64,000 bases of DNA, taken from positions 1,015,501-1,079,500 of the forward strand of contig NZ_CP076443.1 in the NCBI RefSeq assembly GCF_018866345.1, read 5' to 3'. The position numbers and the translations under genes were made by a program. Position 1 is the first letter of the stretch, and every line of letters starts with the position of its first letter. A model generated the notes under the pieces. That model was not told where the DNA came from and did no database searches. It saw only the letters and a list, made by a program, of their open reading frames with translations. This stretch comes from Gemella sp. zg-570 (GTDB taxonomy: Bacteria; Bacillota; Bacilli; Staphylococcales; Gemellaceae). This document shows, one piece after another, positions 17,746-27,122 of this stretch.

Positions 17746-19050
17746 TTATTCAATTATATCTATAATAGTTTTTAGATTTTTCTTTTCTTTGTTGTCTATA
17801 ATATATGAATCCATAACTAAAGATTTACTAGTATCTAATTTCAATTTATCATTATAACATATTTCTGCTAGAATTTCTCCCTCATTTACATAATCTCCAA
17901 CTTTTTTATGTAGCAAAATTCCAACAGAGTAATCAATATTATCTTCTTTTTTTTCACGACCAGCTCCAATTATCATAGCTACCTTACCTATATTTTCTGC
18001 TTTTATCTTGTGAATGTATCCTGATTTGTTAGATAATATTTCAAATTTATATTTTGCCACAGGTAAATTTTTATAGTCATCTATAATGTTTTTTCTAACT
18101 CCACTGTGATATAAAAATTTTCTAAATACTTCTAAGGCTTTGCCGCTATTAATTAACTCATCAATAATTTTATCAGATTCTATTTTTGTTTTAACTTCTT
18201 TTTTATATTTTAAAACTTGAAAAATTATTTCGTAGACAACTTCTTTTAAATCATTTGGCCAATTGCCCTTTAGTGCTTCTATAGCTTCTAATAATTCATT
18301 TGAATTACCCACTGCATAACCTAAAGGCTCTTCCATATTAGTTATCATGGCGATAGTTTTTCTACCCAAACTATTTCCTATGACCACCATGGTATTTGAT
18401 AATTTTTTGGCGTCTTCAACAGTTTTCATAAAAGCACCATCGCCAACTTTAACATCTAAAATTATTATGTCAGATTCAATAGCAAGTTTTTTACTCATAA
18501 TACTGCTTGCTATCAGAGGTATGCTGTCAACAGTAGATGTTACATCTCTTAAAGCATATATTTTTTTATCGAGTGGAACTATGCTATCACTGTATCCCAT
18601 TAAACCTATTCCAGTTTTATTGGCAATTTCTACCAACTCTTCTTTAGTGCTTGAAAATTTAAAATCTTCTATGGCAGAAAATTTATCAATAGTACCCCCA
18701 GTATGACTTAATCCCTTACCTGAAAGTTTAGTGGTTGCCATACCAAGTGCTGCTAAAATAGGAGATAATACAATAGTTACTTTATCTCCCACTCCACCAG
18801 TAGAATGCTTGTCCACAAGAAATTTATTAATATTTTCAAAAGTTATTATATCTCCTGAATTTCTCATTTTTAAAGTGAAGTATGCTAATTCTTCATCACT
18901 CATACCCTTAAAATATACTGCCATTAAAAATGCACTCATTTGATAATCTGCTATTTCTTCATTAAAGTAAGAATCTAATAAAAAATCTATTTCCTTATTA
19001 GTAAGACTTATTCCTTTTTTCTTTTTATCAATTATATCGACAACTCTCAA
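17746..19050 (-). CDS. pdp: Pyrimidine-nucleoside phosphorylase
   Basis: The 434-residue enzyme phosphorolyses thymidine/uridine and deoxyuridine to base plus (deoxy)ribose-1-phosphate. The family signature S-G-x-GLSHTGGT (SGKGLSHTGGTIDK) and VDKHSTGGVGDK are present, followed by the C-terminal barrel-sandwich domain (HKKVGDYVNEGEILAEI). It forms a unit with deoC. The gap to the upstream membrane-protein gene is 22 bases, so the catabolic pair may be transcribed from the floA operon. Confidence 0.95.
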   Translation of the reverse strand: MRVVDIIDKKKKGISLTNKEIDFLLDSYFNEEIADYQMSAFLMAVYFKGMSDEELAYFTLKMRNSGDIITFENINKFLVDKHSTGGVGDKVTIVLSPILAALGMATTKLSGKGLSHTGGTIDKFSAIEDFKFSSTKEELVEIANKTGIGLMGYSDSIVPLDKKIYALRDVTSTVDSIPLIASSIMSKKLAIESDIIILDVKVGDGAFMKTVEDAKKLSNTMVVIGNSLGRKTIAMITNMEEPLGYAVGNSNELLEAIEALKGNWPNDLKEVVYEIIFQVLKYKKEVKTKIESDKIIDELINSGKALEVFRKFLYHSGVRKNIIDDYKNLPVAKYKFEILSNKSGYIHKIKAENIGKVAMIIGAGREKKEDNIDYSVGILLHKKVGDYVNEGEILAEICYNDKLKLDTSKSLVMDSYIIDNKEKKNLKTIIDIIE

Positions 19051-19072
19051 ATTATTCTCCTTAACAATTTTA

Positions 19073-19612
19073 TTATGTACAAAAATACTTATTTAATAAA
19101 TATGTATCCTTGTCAATAATTATATTATCTGTTATTTCTTTAACTTGTAAATACTTATATTTTTTTAAATGTAATTCCATATCTTTTTTTGTTTTTTTAG
19201 AATACACAAGATATCCTCTCATATTGTAGACCTTGTAACCTAACAATAAAAGTGTATATGATATAAATAAAAACTTAATCCTATATAAAATTAAAAGCAC
19301 TGCAAAAACAACAATAAAAAAATTATAATATTTAAAATCAACTATTATTATACAAGTAAAAATAAAAATTAACCATATATAACTCAAATCAAATTTTTTA
19401 GTTGTTTTTATTTCTGTAGGAAGAAAAGTAATAATATTATTTGGTTTTGAAGATATCATATACATTAAATAGCAAATGCCGTGTAAAAACAAAATAGTAA
19501 ATATAAATAATAGTAATTTATTATTTATAAATAAAAAATACAAAATCAATAATAAAAAAAGTGGCACAAATGAACAAATAAAATAACTTATATAGTTAAA
19601 TATTTTATACAT
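19073..19612 (-). CDS. Unrecognised multi-pass membrane protein
   Basis: The 179-residue protein has about five hydrophobic segments between residues 5 and 125. A short soluble C-terminus follows (LHLKKYKYLQVKEITDNIIIDKDTYLLNKYF). I recognise no family. It lies between the floA-linked small genes and pdp, with small gaps on both sides, so it is part of the same transcript. It may be lineage-specific; a role at FloA membrane domains is only a positional guess. Confidence 0.7.
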   Translation of the reverse strand: MYKIFNYISYFICSFVPLFLLLILYFLFINNKLLLFIFTILFLHGICYLMYMISSKPNNIITFLPTEIKTTKKFDLSYIWLIFIFTCIIIVDFKYYNFFIVVFAVLLILYRIKFLFISYTLLLLGYKVYNMRGYLVYSKKTKKDMELHLKKYKYLQVKEITDNIIIDKDTYLLNKYFCT

Positions 19613-19638
19613 ATTTTACCACTCCTTTTATACAGTTG

Positions 19639-19941
19639 TTATTTTTTAGATTTTGGCTTATCTAATATTTCTGAGAAAATAAAATCTTGAACTAGACTTT
19701 CTTTAGAAATTACAAATTCTGGAGCAAATATTTCATTCTCTCGGTCGATAATTTGTCTGCGTTTTTTTGAATTTGTTGCTTTACTAAAATTCAATAATTC
19801 TTTTGGCTTATCTACTTTGTTATATTGTTTTTTTATTTTATTTTTTATTTTTTTATTTTTTGTATATTTATTTTTTTTATAATTTTCAGTTATAAATTGT
19901 AATATTCCAAATACAAGAAATAATATTACCCAGACAGACAT
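19639..19941 (-). CDS. Unrecognised small protein with one membrane helix and a basic stalk
   Basis: The 100-residue product has one N-terminal transmembrane helix (about 2-18). A very lysine-rich segment follows (roughly 21-45), then a soluble end containing RRQIIDRENEIFAPEFVISKES. The positive-inside rule places the C-terminus in the cytoplasm. No family is recognised. It sits 10 bases downstream of the 19952 gene and belongs to the floA operon by spacing. Confidence 0.65.
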   Translation of the reverse strand: MSVWVILFLVFGILQFITENYKKNKYTKNKKIKNKIKKQYNKVDKPKELLNFSKATNSKKRRQIIDRENEIFAPEFVISKESLVQDFIFSEILDKPKSKK

Positions 19942-19951
19942 TGATTTTCTC

Positions 19952-20365
19952 CTATTTATTTACTCTAAGGAAATACTCTCTAGCAATAATTCCTCTGACT
20001 ATATTTTTTTTTGTAAAAATTATTTTTTTTGAATTTTTATTACTAGTTACATTTGATACCTTATTTTTATTTATAGTGTCAATACTATAGTTTCCTAATC
20101 TATTTTCTTTTTCTACATTTAGTTTATTAAGTATATTTTTTTGATATTCATTATTTTTTTCTACTAAAGAAGTTTTTTTATTCGTATTGATATTTTTTAT
20201 TTTATTAACTTCTTCCAAGGCTAGTTCTCTTAATCTTTCTAATTTTAATTTATTATTTGTATCTAAATTTTTAAGATGTTTGTTACTATCCGTAGATAAA
20301 ACAAAGACAACTATTAAAGACAAGATTATTAATATTATAGGTATAGATAAAATTAAAAAATTCAT
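19952..20365 (-). CDS. Unrecognised small membrane-anchored helical protein
   Basis: The 137-residue protein has one N-terminal membrane helix (about 3-25). A charged, probably coiled region follows (LKNLDTNNKLKLERLRELALEEVNKIKN), then a basic C-terminus. It starts nine bases after floA. In Bacillus the gene after floA (yqfB) is also a small unknown, but similarity is not evident. It may be a partner or scaffold-associated protein of FloA; that is inference from position. Confidence 0.65.
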   Translation of the reverse strand: MNFLILSIPIILIILSLIVVFVLSTDSNKHLKNLDTNNKLKLERLRELALEEVNKIKNINTNKKTSLVEKNNEYQKNILNKLNVEKENRLGNYSIDTINKNKVSNVTSNKNSKKIIFTKKNIVRGIIAREYFLRVNK

Positions 20366-20374
20366 ACTTACCTC

Positions 20375-21367
20375 CTATTTATTTTCTTGCATCCCTTCTT
20401 GTGACATTTTCTTTATTGAATCTCTCATTCCTGTATCAGCTTCTAAGTTTTTATAATTCATGTAGTCCATAACTCCTAAATTACCTTCACGGAATGCTTT
20501 AGCCATTGCTAAAGGAAGTTCAGCTTCTGCTTCAACTACTTTTGCACGCATTTCTTGAATACGAGCTTTCATTTCTTGTTCTTGGGCTACTGCCATTGCT
20601 CTTCTTTGTTCTGCTTTTGCTTGAGCTATATTTTTGTCAGCTATGGCTTGTTCAGTTTGTAGATTTGCACCTATATTTTGACCAATATCAACATCAAGAA
20701 TATCAATAGATAATATTTCAAAAGCTGTTCCTGCATCTAAACCTTTTTCTAAAATTGTTTTAGAAATTCTATCAGGATTTTCTAGCACTACTGTGTGAGA
20801 ACCTGATGAACCGATAGTAGAAACGATACCTTCCCCAACACGAGCTATAACCGTATCTTCTCCAGCACCACCGACTAATCTTTCTATATTAGCACGAACA
20901 GTTATACGTGCTTTAGCCTTTACTTCTATACCGTTAATAGCTACCCCAGCTATATATGGGGTTTCTATAACTTTTGGATTAACACTCATTTGAACTGCTT
21001 GAAGTACATCTCTACCTGCTAAGTCTATGGCTGCACAACGTTCAAATGATAAACTTACTATGTTAGCTCTGTGAGCTGCAATTAAGGCGTTAATAACTCT
21101 ATCAACATTACCACCAGCCAAATAATGACTTTCAAGTTGATTTATAGTTACTTCTAAACCAGCCTTATGAGCTTTTATCATAGGATTTATAACTCTACTC
21201 GGAACAACCCTACGCAATCTCATACCAACAAGAGTAAAAATACTTACCTTTACCCCAGCCGCTATTGCACTAATCCATAATCCCAATGGGAAAAATGTAA
21301 AAAATACCGAAATAATTATTATACAAACAATAACTATTACACCTGTGAAAATTGCCTCTGGCATCAT
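20375..21367 (-). CDS. floA: Flotillin-like protein FloA
   Basis: FloA assembles in the membrane into scaffolds that organise signalling and secretion proteins. The start is taken at ATG 21367 because the first in-frame ATG (21376) directly abuts the AAGGAG site with no spacer. The 330-residue product has an N-terminal membrane hairpin (about 4-50), the conserved [24 protein letters not shown], a PHB/SPFH-like domain and a helical EA-rich tail ([43 protein letters not shown] region). It lies seven bases after nfeD, the standard pairing. Confidence 0.94.
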   Translation of the reverse strand: MMPEAIFTGVIVIVCIIIISVFFTFFPLGLWISAIAAGVKVSIFTLVGMRLRRVVPSRVINPMIKAHKAGLEVTINQLESHYLAGGNVDRVINALIAAHRANIVSLSFERCAAIDLAGRDVLQAVQMSVNPKVIETPYIAGVAINGIEVKAKARITVRANIERLVGGAGEDTVIARVGEGIVSTIGSSGSHTVVLENPDRISKTILEKGLDAGTAFEILSIDILDVDIGQNIGANLQTEQAIADKNIAQAKAEQRRAMAVAQEQEMKARIQEMRAKVVEAEAELPLAMAKAFREGNLGVMDYMNYKNLEADTGMRDSIKKMSQEGMQENK

Positions 21368-21382
21368 ATTAATCATCTCCTT

Positions 21383-22018
21383 TTATTTTTTTCTAACTAT
21401 TATTCGCATACCTTCAACTTTAATTACAATTAATTTATTTCCTTTTTCTACAAACTCACCTTCCGTTACAACATCATATTTTTCATTTTCAAATATTGCT
21501 ATCCCTGATGGTCTTAAATCTGTAAAAGCAATTAATTCTTTATTTATTAAAGTTAGGTCGCTTTCCTTTGCAACATAGCCTGCATCTGTTGTAATTTTTT
21601 CATTTAAAACAAGTTTATTTAAGAATAAAAATTTATTTTTAAACAAATAAATATTAATAAAACACCAAATACTAGACACTATAAATGAAATTATAATTAT
21701 AAAAGTAATTGTATAGGATTCATTATTAACTTCAATTATAGAATAAATTAATGTTATAGTTCCAAATACTCCCAATATACCACCAGGAACAAATAACTCT
21801 GCTATTATAAGCAAAATAGAAGCAATAAATAGAACTAAAACAAATATATTTATTCCAGATTGAACTGTATGAATAGCTATATATGCTGCTAAAGATAATG
21901 CTGATAAAATACCATACATGTTAAATTTTTTAGAAAACATCTGTTGGCAAAAACTTAAAAACATTAGTAGCAAAAGCACTAAGTCTATTAAATATAATTT
22001 ATCACTAGCAATATACAT
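21383..22018 (-). CDS. NfeD-family membrane protein
   Basis: The 211-residue protein has about five transmembrane segments. A C-terminal OB-fold domain of NfeD type follows (GYVAKESDLTLINKELIAFTDLRPSGIAIFENEKYDVVTEGEFVEKGNKLIVIKVEG region). The motif G-x-A-x-x-x-LRPSG is diagnostic. NfeD proteins are co-encoded with flotillins and help their membrane organisation. It lacks the N-terminal ClpP-like protease domain of long NfeD proteins. Confidence 0.9.
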   Translation of the reverse strand: MYIASDKLYLIDLVLLLLMFLSFCQQMFSKKFNMYGILSALSLAAYIAIHTVQSGINIFVLVLFIASILLIIAELFVPGGILGVFGTITLIYSIIEVNNESYTITFIIIISFIVSSIWCFINIYLFKNKFLFLNKLVLNEKITTDAGYVAKESDLTLINKELIAFTDLRPSGIAIFENEKYDVVTEGEFVEKGNKLIVIKVEGMRIIVRKK

Positions 22019-22031
22019 TCTTACACCTCCT

Positions 22032-22751
22032 TTAAATTATATTATTGTATTCTTTTTCTAACTCCTCTATTAATTTATTTTTTGTATAAAGATTTCCATG
22101 TCCTGGAACTGCATATTCAAAGTCTAATTGACTAATAAATTCTATATAATTAAATAATTTTATTTTATCAAAGGACATCGGCTTAGTTTTATAACTTTTA
22201 GAATGGCTATCTCCCAAAAATAATACCCTATCTTTTTTTACATAAATTAATAATGCATCATCAGAATGAGAGTTATCATTTGCATAAAAATAAACAACAT
22301 TATCTCCCAAGTTGATAGTAAAATCACTAATTTTTGCTATGTCAGGAATTTTTATTTGTATTTTTTTATTAGCATATACTTTTTTCATTACATTAGCACT
22401 AAATTCTGTTTCTAAATTTTGTTCTACTCTGTAATCTATACTCTTGTAATCCCAATTCCATTTACTCATCTCTTCAAGATAGCTTTTTGTTTTTTTAGAA
22501 GATATTATAGTGTTATTGATATAGGTTGCACCAAAACTGTGGTCCCAGTGATGATGAGTTAATACTGTATAGATAGGAAGTGGCAAGTTATTAGATTTTA
22601 AATCTTCATAAAATCTTTCTATCTGCTCTTTACTATTACCTGCATCTATCATTATTGAGTATTTATCACCTTTTACATAACCTATGGCTGGTTCTAAATA
22701 AGTAAATCTATGCTTACTATAATATACATTATCAGAAATTTTATATAACAT
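22032..22751 (-). CDS. Metallo-beta-lactamase-fold hydrolase
   Basis: The 239-residue MBL-fold protein has the metal-binding motif THHHWDHSFGA near residue 64. GDSHSKSY supplies a further acidic ligand and PGHGNLY the C-terminal histidine. The substrate cannot be assigned; the family includes lactonases, thioesterases and glyoxalase II-like enzymes. It is the first gene of the nfeD-floA transcript, 13 bases before nfeD. Confidence 0.85.
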   Translation of the reverse strand: MLYKISDNVYYSKHRFTYLEPAIGYVKGDKYSIMIDAGNSKEQIERFYEDLKSNNLPLPIYTVLTHHHWDHSFGATYINNTIISSKKTKSYLEEMSKWNWDYKSIDYRVEQNLETEFSANVMKKVYANKKIQIKIPDIAKISDFTINLGDNVVYFYANDNSHSDDALLIYVKKDRVLFLGDSHSKSYKTKPMSFDKIKLFNYIEFISQLDFEYAVPGHGNLYTKNKLIEELEKEYNNII

Positions 22752-22773
22752 ATATTTCTCTCCTTATTCTATA

Positions 22774-22801
22774 ATTATATCATAAATAAAAAAATAGTAA
22801 A
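22774..22801 (-). promoter_or_regulatory. Promoter of the MBL-nfeD-floA operon
   Basis: Minus strand: -35 TTTACT (22801-22796), 16-base spacer, TG-extended -10 TATAAT (22779-22774). The -35 overlaps the terminator stem of the preceding operon. Confidence 0.65.
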
Positions 22802-22826
22802 AGATTTTCATACAAACTACTATTTA
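22791..22826 (-). terminator. Terminator after the C39-like peptidase gene
   Basis: An 8-bp stem (792-799 with 818-825 of this kilobase) with an 18-base loop is followed on the minus strand by T7. The stem overlaps the stop codon of the peptidase gene. Confidence 0.55.
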
Positions 22827-23653
22827 CTTATTGACCATAAGGCTCTTAATTCTACTTTTAATTCGTCGTAGCTCCAAGGTTTTAAAGTTCTACCCAAAGA
22901 ATTAGGGTCATTTATAATATAGTTACCATCTTTATCAATACCAACTATAAGAATTATATGACCTACAGTAGTAAATTTTCCTGGTTTTACTGAAGCTATA
23001 ATTGGTTTATTTTGTTTTAAAGTCTTGTCGATAGAATTTTTATTTACTGGTATTTCTGCATAATTCATTTTATAGTATCTTGCTATATATTTAAAAAATC
23101 CCCAGCTAGTTCCGTCCGGTGTGAAATATCCTGCCTTGTCTTCTATTTCAGAAATAACATCAGGAGTTATGGACATATCCTTAAGTTCTCCTGATAGTAA
23201 CATGGCAACAACAGTTGGTCCACAACCCCCTATTGAAATATCAGTTTCTCCTAATTTATTATAACCCCATCTTCTATCCCACTGTATGTATAGGGGATAA
23301 TTTCTTCCAAGTCCTACCGTTTCTCCTTGACTATAAGGAACTCTACTGCCATTTAAATAACCGTATATATAATCTGTAACGTCTTTATTATTTGCTAACA
23401 TTTTTCTATAAGTTAGTGGTAAACGATACAAATTATCTGCGATATACTTAGCTTTTGTATTTTCATTAGCATATTCTTTCAAATCTAAATTTACATCTTC
23501 TTCTCTTTGTAGAAATGGATAGGGTTGTTTTACTCCTATAATATTATCCCTATTAAATTTAATTTCCGTATTACTATCATTTATAGTTTCTCCAGTAAAA
23601 AATAGTAGAATAATAAAAATCAGTAGTGGCATTGCAAGTAAATATTTTTTCAT
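22820..23653 (-). CDS. Exported C39-like cysteine peptidase
   Basis: The 277-residue protein has an N-terminal hydrophobic signal/anchor (about 3-22) and a C-terminal peptidase C39-like domain. The catalytic cysteine lies in GGCGPTVVAML, the histidine in TVGHIILIVGID, and an Asn/Asp in YIINDPNS. It is predicted to act outside the membrane; the substrate is unknown. It is not fused to an ABC transporter and no bacteriocin gene is near, so processing of a leader peptide is not indicated. Last gene of an operon starting at 27676. Confidence 0.85.
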   Translation of the reverse strand: MKKYLLAMPLLIFIILLFFTGETINDSNTEIKFNRDNIIGVKQPYPFLQREEDVNLDLKEYANENTKAKYIADNLYRLPLTYRKMLANNKDVTDYIYGYLNGSRVPYSQGETVGLGRNYPLYIQWDRRWGYNKLGETDISIGGCGPTVVAMLLSGELKDMSITPDVISEIEDKAGYFTPDGTSWGFFKYIARYYKMNYAEIPVNKNSIDKTLKQNKPIIASVKPGKFTTVGHIILIVGIDKDGNYIINDPNSLGRTLKPWSYDELKVELRALWSISK

Positions 23654-23670
23654 AATCTTCTCTCCTGTAA

Positions 23671-24534
23671 TTACCTTTTATAGAATGTTAATATAAAACC
23701 CATTGCTATTATAATTAAATAACCTAATAAACTTAAAAAATCTGGTATCTCATTGAAAAATATAAATCCTAAAGTTCCTGAAAATATTATTTGTGTGTAG
23801 TCAAATATTGAAATTTTATTTGCTGAAGAATACTTGTAGGCATAAGTAACTCCAAATTGACCGATAGCTCCTGTAATTCCTACAAATAATAAAATCATAA
23901 TTTGATAATAACTCATTTCCTTAAAATTTACCAGCATAAAAGGAAAAGTAGCTAAACAAGAAAAAACAGAAAAAAATAAGATAATAAATTCAGCTGATAT
24001 ATTTTTTTTACCTAGATACCTAACGCAAGTGTAGGCAAAACCTGAGAAAAATGCTGTTCCAAGTCCTGCCAAGGCTCCTAAAGACATAAAATTTTCAAAA
24101 CTGGGTTTTATTACGAGTACTACACCTATAAAAGCTAAACTTATAGTTGTCATTTGTAATAAACTTACATTTTCTTTAAAAATAAAATACGATAAGATTA
24201 TAATCACAAAAGGTGATAGCCTTTGTATTACAGAAGCGTCAGCTAAATGTAAATGTGATACTGCATAAAAATTACATAACAAACCTATTGTCCCTGTACT
24301 TGCTCTTAAAAAAAGAACTAACCAAGACTTTTTTCCTTTGGGATATACTATGCTATTATGTTTTTTTATTATGGGAAGAAATGCTATTAAGACCGCTATT
24401 AAATTTCTAAAAAATGCTTTTTGTGTAACTGGCAAATCTCCAGATAACTTAACAAAAAATGACATTAGAGCAAAACCTAACGCAGAAATCAAAATACATA
24501 TTATACCCATGGTAAGATTATTTCTTTTACGCAT
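23671..24534 (-). CDS. DMT-superfamily (EamA) transporter
   Basis: The 287-residue protein has about ten transmembrane segments in two EamA repeats: the first opens with MGIICILISALGFALMSFFVKLSGDLP, the second around GLGTAFFSGFAYTCVRYLGKK. EamA transporters export or import small metabolites; no substrate can be assigned. It is 17 bases upstream of the peptidase gene and 8 bases downstream of the DUF2130 gene. Confidence 0.88.
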   Translation of the reverse strand: MRKRNNLTMGIICILISALGFALMSFFVKLSGDLPVTQKAFFRNLIAVLIAFLPIIKKHNSIVYPKGKKSWLVLFLRASTGTIGLLCNFYAVSHLHLADASVIQRLSPFVIIILSYFIFKENVSLLQMTTISLAFIGVVLVIKPSFENFMSLGALAGLGTAFFSGFAYTCVRYLGKKNISAEFIILFFSVFSCLATFPFMLVNFKEMSYYQIMILLFVGITGAIGQFGVTYAYKYSSANKISIFDYTQIIFSGTLGFIFFNEIPDFLSLLGYLIIIAMGFILTFYKR

Positions 24535-24542
24535 ATTATCAC

Positions 24543-25886
24543 CTATTTTTTGCTTTTATTCAAATTATCAAATTTTTCTTTCATTGTTGGATTTTTTCTT
24601 ACTAATTTTTTTATTGTAATTTCTTCAGCCTTATTGTTAGCTATTCTTAGATTATTGTCTGAAGATAGCAAGGCTTCTTTTGTTTTTTGCAAATGACTTA
24701 TAGTCTTATCTATTTCATCTATTGCAGTTTTAAATTTTTTGCTAGCTAATTGATAATTTCTAGAAAATGATAACTTGAATTTTTCTAAATCTTCTTCAAA
24801 ATTTGCTATATCTATATTTTGTTCTCTCATTATAGCTGCATCTCTTTTGTATTCTAAAGAATTAAGTGCCGCATTTCTTAAAAGTGTAATTATCGGAATA
24901 AAAAATTGTGGTCTAACCACATACATTTTAGGATACTGATAAGATACGTCAACTATTCCGTTATTATAGAGTTCATTATCTGATTCCAGCATAGAAACTA
25001 GGACAGCATACTCACATTTTTTTTCATTTCTATCCTTGTCTAATTCTTTTAAAAAATGTTCATTTTTTTTCTTAGTGGCAGTCTGGTCATTTTCATTTTT
25101 CATCTCAAACATAATAGAAATTATTTCAATTCCTAATTTGTCAAATTCACGATAAATATAATCACCCTTGCTGCCTGTTTTTGCATCATTGTCTTTTTCA
25201 AATACAGCATTTGGAAAAGCCGTCATACGCAACTTGTTAAATTCTATTTCACAATGTTGCTCTAAACTTTCTCCCAGCATTTTTGTAGATTGTTTTGCCT
25301 TAAAATCTTTATAAAATGCTATTGCTTCATCTTTTTGTCTTAATTCTATATCAAATTTTTCTTGTAATGATTTTTTAGATAATTCATTTTGTATATCTTG
25401 CAATTCTAATTTATTTTTATATTCTGATAGTTCTTTATCCTTATCTAAGATAGCCTTATTTACTTCTAAAGCTATTTTCATATCGCTACTTTCAATTAAT
25501 TTTTTAATTTCTGCTTCTTTTTCATTAAATAATTCTTTATTCTTAGCCTCTAACTCTAATATTTTTTTCTCTTGTTCTCTAATTTTTTCTTCTAGTGATT
25601 TTTGTGCGTTTATAATTTCTAATTCTTTATCTTTTTCATGACTTTCAATTACTGCTTTTAAAGATAGGATATCCGCTTCTTTTTCTGTCAAGATTTTTTC
25701 TATTTTATTATTGGCTTTTTCTTCTAATAGTTCAATATCTTTTTTGTAGTGTTGTTCTGCTTGCTTAATACGAGAATTTAATTCTTCAGTAAATTCTTTA
25801 TTTTTTATTTGGGTTACAATATTTTCATACTTATTATCATCTATATTAAAACTTTCTCCACAGTTGGGGCATTTTATATCTTTCAT
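24543..25886 (-). CDS. DUF2130 family protein with zinc ribbon and coiled coil
   Basis: The 447-residue protein begins with a CPNCG half zinc ribbon (5-9). A long coiled coil follows (about 30-200), then the DUF2130 domain with LGESLEQHCEIEFNKLRM, FEMKNENDQTATKKKNEHFLKELDKDR, and YPKMYVVRPQFFIPIITLLRNAA. The acidic-Lys pattern (FDKLGIEIISIMFEMKNE) is reminiscent of nuclease-like folds, so a DNA-related role is possible. The family is uncharacterised. It is part of the 22820-27676 operon. Confidence 0.85.
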   Translation of the reverse strand: MKDIKCPNCGESFNIDDNKYENIVTQIKNKEFTEELNSRIKQAEQHYKKDIELLEEKANNKIEKILTEKEADILSLKAVIESHEKDKELEIINAQKSLEEKIREQEKKILELEAKNKELFNEKEAEIKKLIESSDMKIALEVNKAILDKDKELSEYKNKLELQDIQNELSKKSLQEKFDIELRQKDEAIAFYKDFKAKQSTKMLGESLEQHCEIEFNKLRMTAFPNAVFEKDNDAKTGSKGDYIYREFDKLGIEIISIMFEMKNENDQTATKKKNEHFLKELDKDRNEKKCEYAVLVSMLESDNELYNNGIVDVSYQYPKMYVVRPQFFIPIITLLRNAALNSLEYKRDAAIMREQNIDIANFEEDLEKFKLSFSRNYQLASKKFKTAIDEIDKTISHLQKTKEALLSSDNNLRIANNKAEEITIKKLVRKNPTMKEKFDNLNKSKK

Positions 25887-25892
25887 ATTTTT

Positions 25893-26540
25893 CTACCTTT
25901 CTTTTAACTTGGTCAACATATATTTAGCAGGATTGAGTATATCAATATTTGTATACTTTGCTAATTCTTTTTCTATGTAAGGGAAATGTGTACAACCTAA
26001 TATTATTTTTTCTACCTTGTATAATTCTATTAATTCAGTCAATTCTTTAAACTTAAAGTCCCTTGCTATTTTAGAAATATCTTCTTTCTTTTCTATTGAT
26101 TTTACCATTTCTAAAAAAGTAAAGCCTATAAATACAAGATTAGGATTTTTAGTCATCATAACTTTTTCAATTCCAGCAAGTCCTTGAGCATTGGCTGCTA
26201 ATACCGCAACCTTGTTAAATTTATTTGCCATATCTTCATAAACGTTTAGAGGCGTAACTACATTAATAGCATTTTTCTTTGCCAATTTTTTAAAGTCAAC
26301 AGCCCCACTAAGAGAATTACAATATACAAATAAATTACTGCAAGACTTATTTTTTAGCGACAATAAAATTTTGTTTATATGTAGTTCTTTATATTCATCA
26401 CTTGCAGCTTGAAATATTGTTTGCTCTACCGGATTATTTGATACAGCTATTCCAATTATGTCCTTATAGCCAGCTTCTTTTAAAATATTTTCTCCAAATT
26501 CTGTATCTATGGGTGTTCCTGCTATAACAGCTACTTTCAT
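25893..26540 (-). CDS. Aspartate/glutamate racemase-superfamily protein
   Basis: The 215-residue protein carries the two cysteine loops of the Asp/Glu racemase superfamily: YCNSLSGAVDF near residue 73 and LGCTHFPYIEKEL near 184. The cysteines act as the acid/base pair in cofactor-independent racemisation. The N-terminus (VIAGTPIDTEFGENIL) is unlike housekeeping MurI and the length is shorter. It is probably an aspartate or other amino-acid racemase. Not MurI with confidence. Confidence 0.75.
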   Translation of the reverse strand: MKVAVIAGTPIDTEFGENILKEAGYKDIIGIAVSNNPVEQTIFQAASDEYKELHINKILLSLKNKSCSNLFVYCNSLSGAVDFKKLAKKNAINVVTPLNVYEDMANKFNKVAVLAANAQGLAGIEKVMMTKNPNLVFIGFTFLEMVKSIEKKEDISKIARDFKFKELTELIELYKVEKIILGCTHFPYIEKELAKYTNIDILNPAKYMLTKLKER

Positions 26541-26555
26541 ATATTCACCTTCTTT

Positions 26556-27122
26556 TTAAAATTTCTTTTTAGGGTGCCTATCTACTATTTCTTGATTATT
26601 TTTTAATGCTAATATTCCTTTATCAGTTAAACTATATAGTCTAACTGATATAAATTGTTCTAGTTCTTCTTCAGAAAAATTATTTTTAATTAAACTATGT
26701 AATTCTTTCTTATTAAGTTTTGATATGCCCTTAATATTTTTAGATTTTAAAGCTACTTTTAAATTATCCATTTTATTATGTTCTAAAGAATTTAACAAAG
26801 TATTGATAAGTACATATCCATCTTCTAATAATTTTTTTAAATTACTAGGTGCATCTATGCCATAGCTATATTCAAAATATTTAGGATAATAACCAGTCTT
26901 TATACTTTCAGTCGTGAAAGTTCCAAAATTTATTCTCCAAAGTAATATAATATCTCCAGCTAGTAAATTTTCTTTTGTAAACTGCATATTCCTTTTAGGA
27001 ACTAACTTTGATTTAGACACACTTACTTCTTTAAACCAAGTATCAAAATCTCTATCACTAGAAATAAAAGGTTTATTTTCATAATCTGCATAATAAGTAT
27101 TTAGTATTTGCTCTATCATCAT
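26556..27122 (-). CDS. Uncharacterised protein with SAP-like segment
   Basis: The 188-residue soluble protein is of no family I can name firmly. Residues about 120-155 (LKVALKSKNIKGISKLNKKELHSLIKNNF) look like a SAP helix-loop-helix, often nucleic-acid binding. The C-terminus ends in a basic DRHPKKKF. Its ATG shares one base with the stop of the GNAT gene (TAATG) and has an AAGGAG site within that gene, so the pair is coupled. Confidence 0.65.
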   Translation of the reverse strand: MMIEQILNTYYADYENKPFISSDRDFDTWFKEVSVSKSKLVPKRNMQFTKENLLAGDIILLWRINFGTFTTESIKTGYYPKYFEYSYGIDAPSNLKKLLEDGYVLINTLLNSLEHNKMDNLKVALKSKNIKGISKLNKKELHSLIKNNFSEEELEQFISVRLYSLTDKGILALKNNQEIVDRHPKKKF

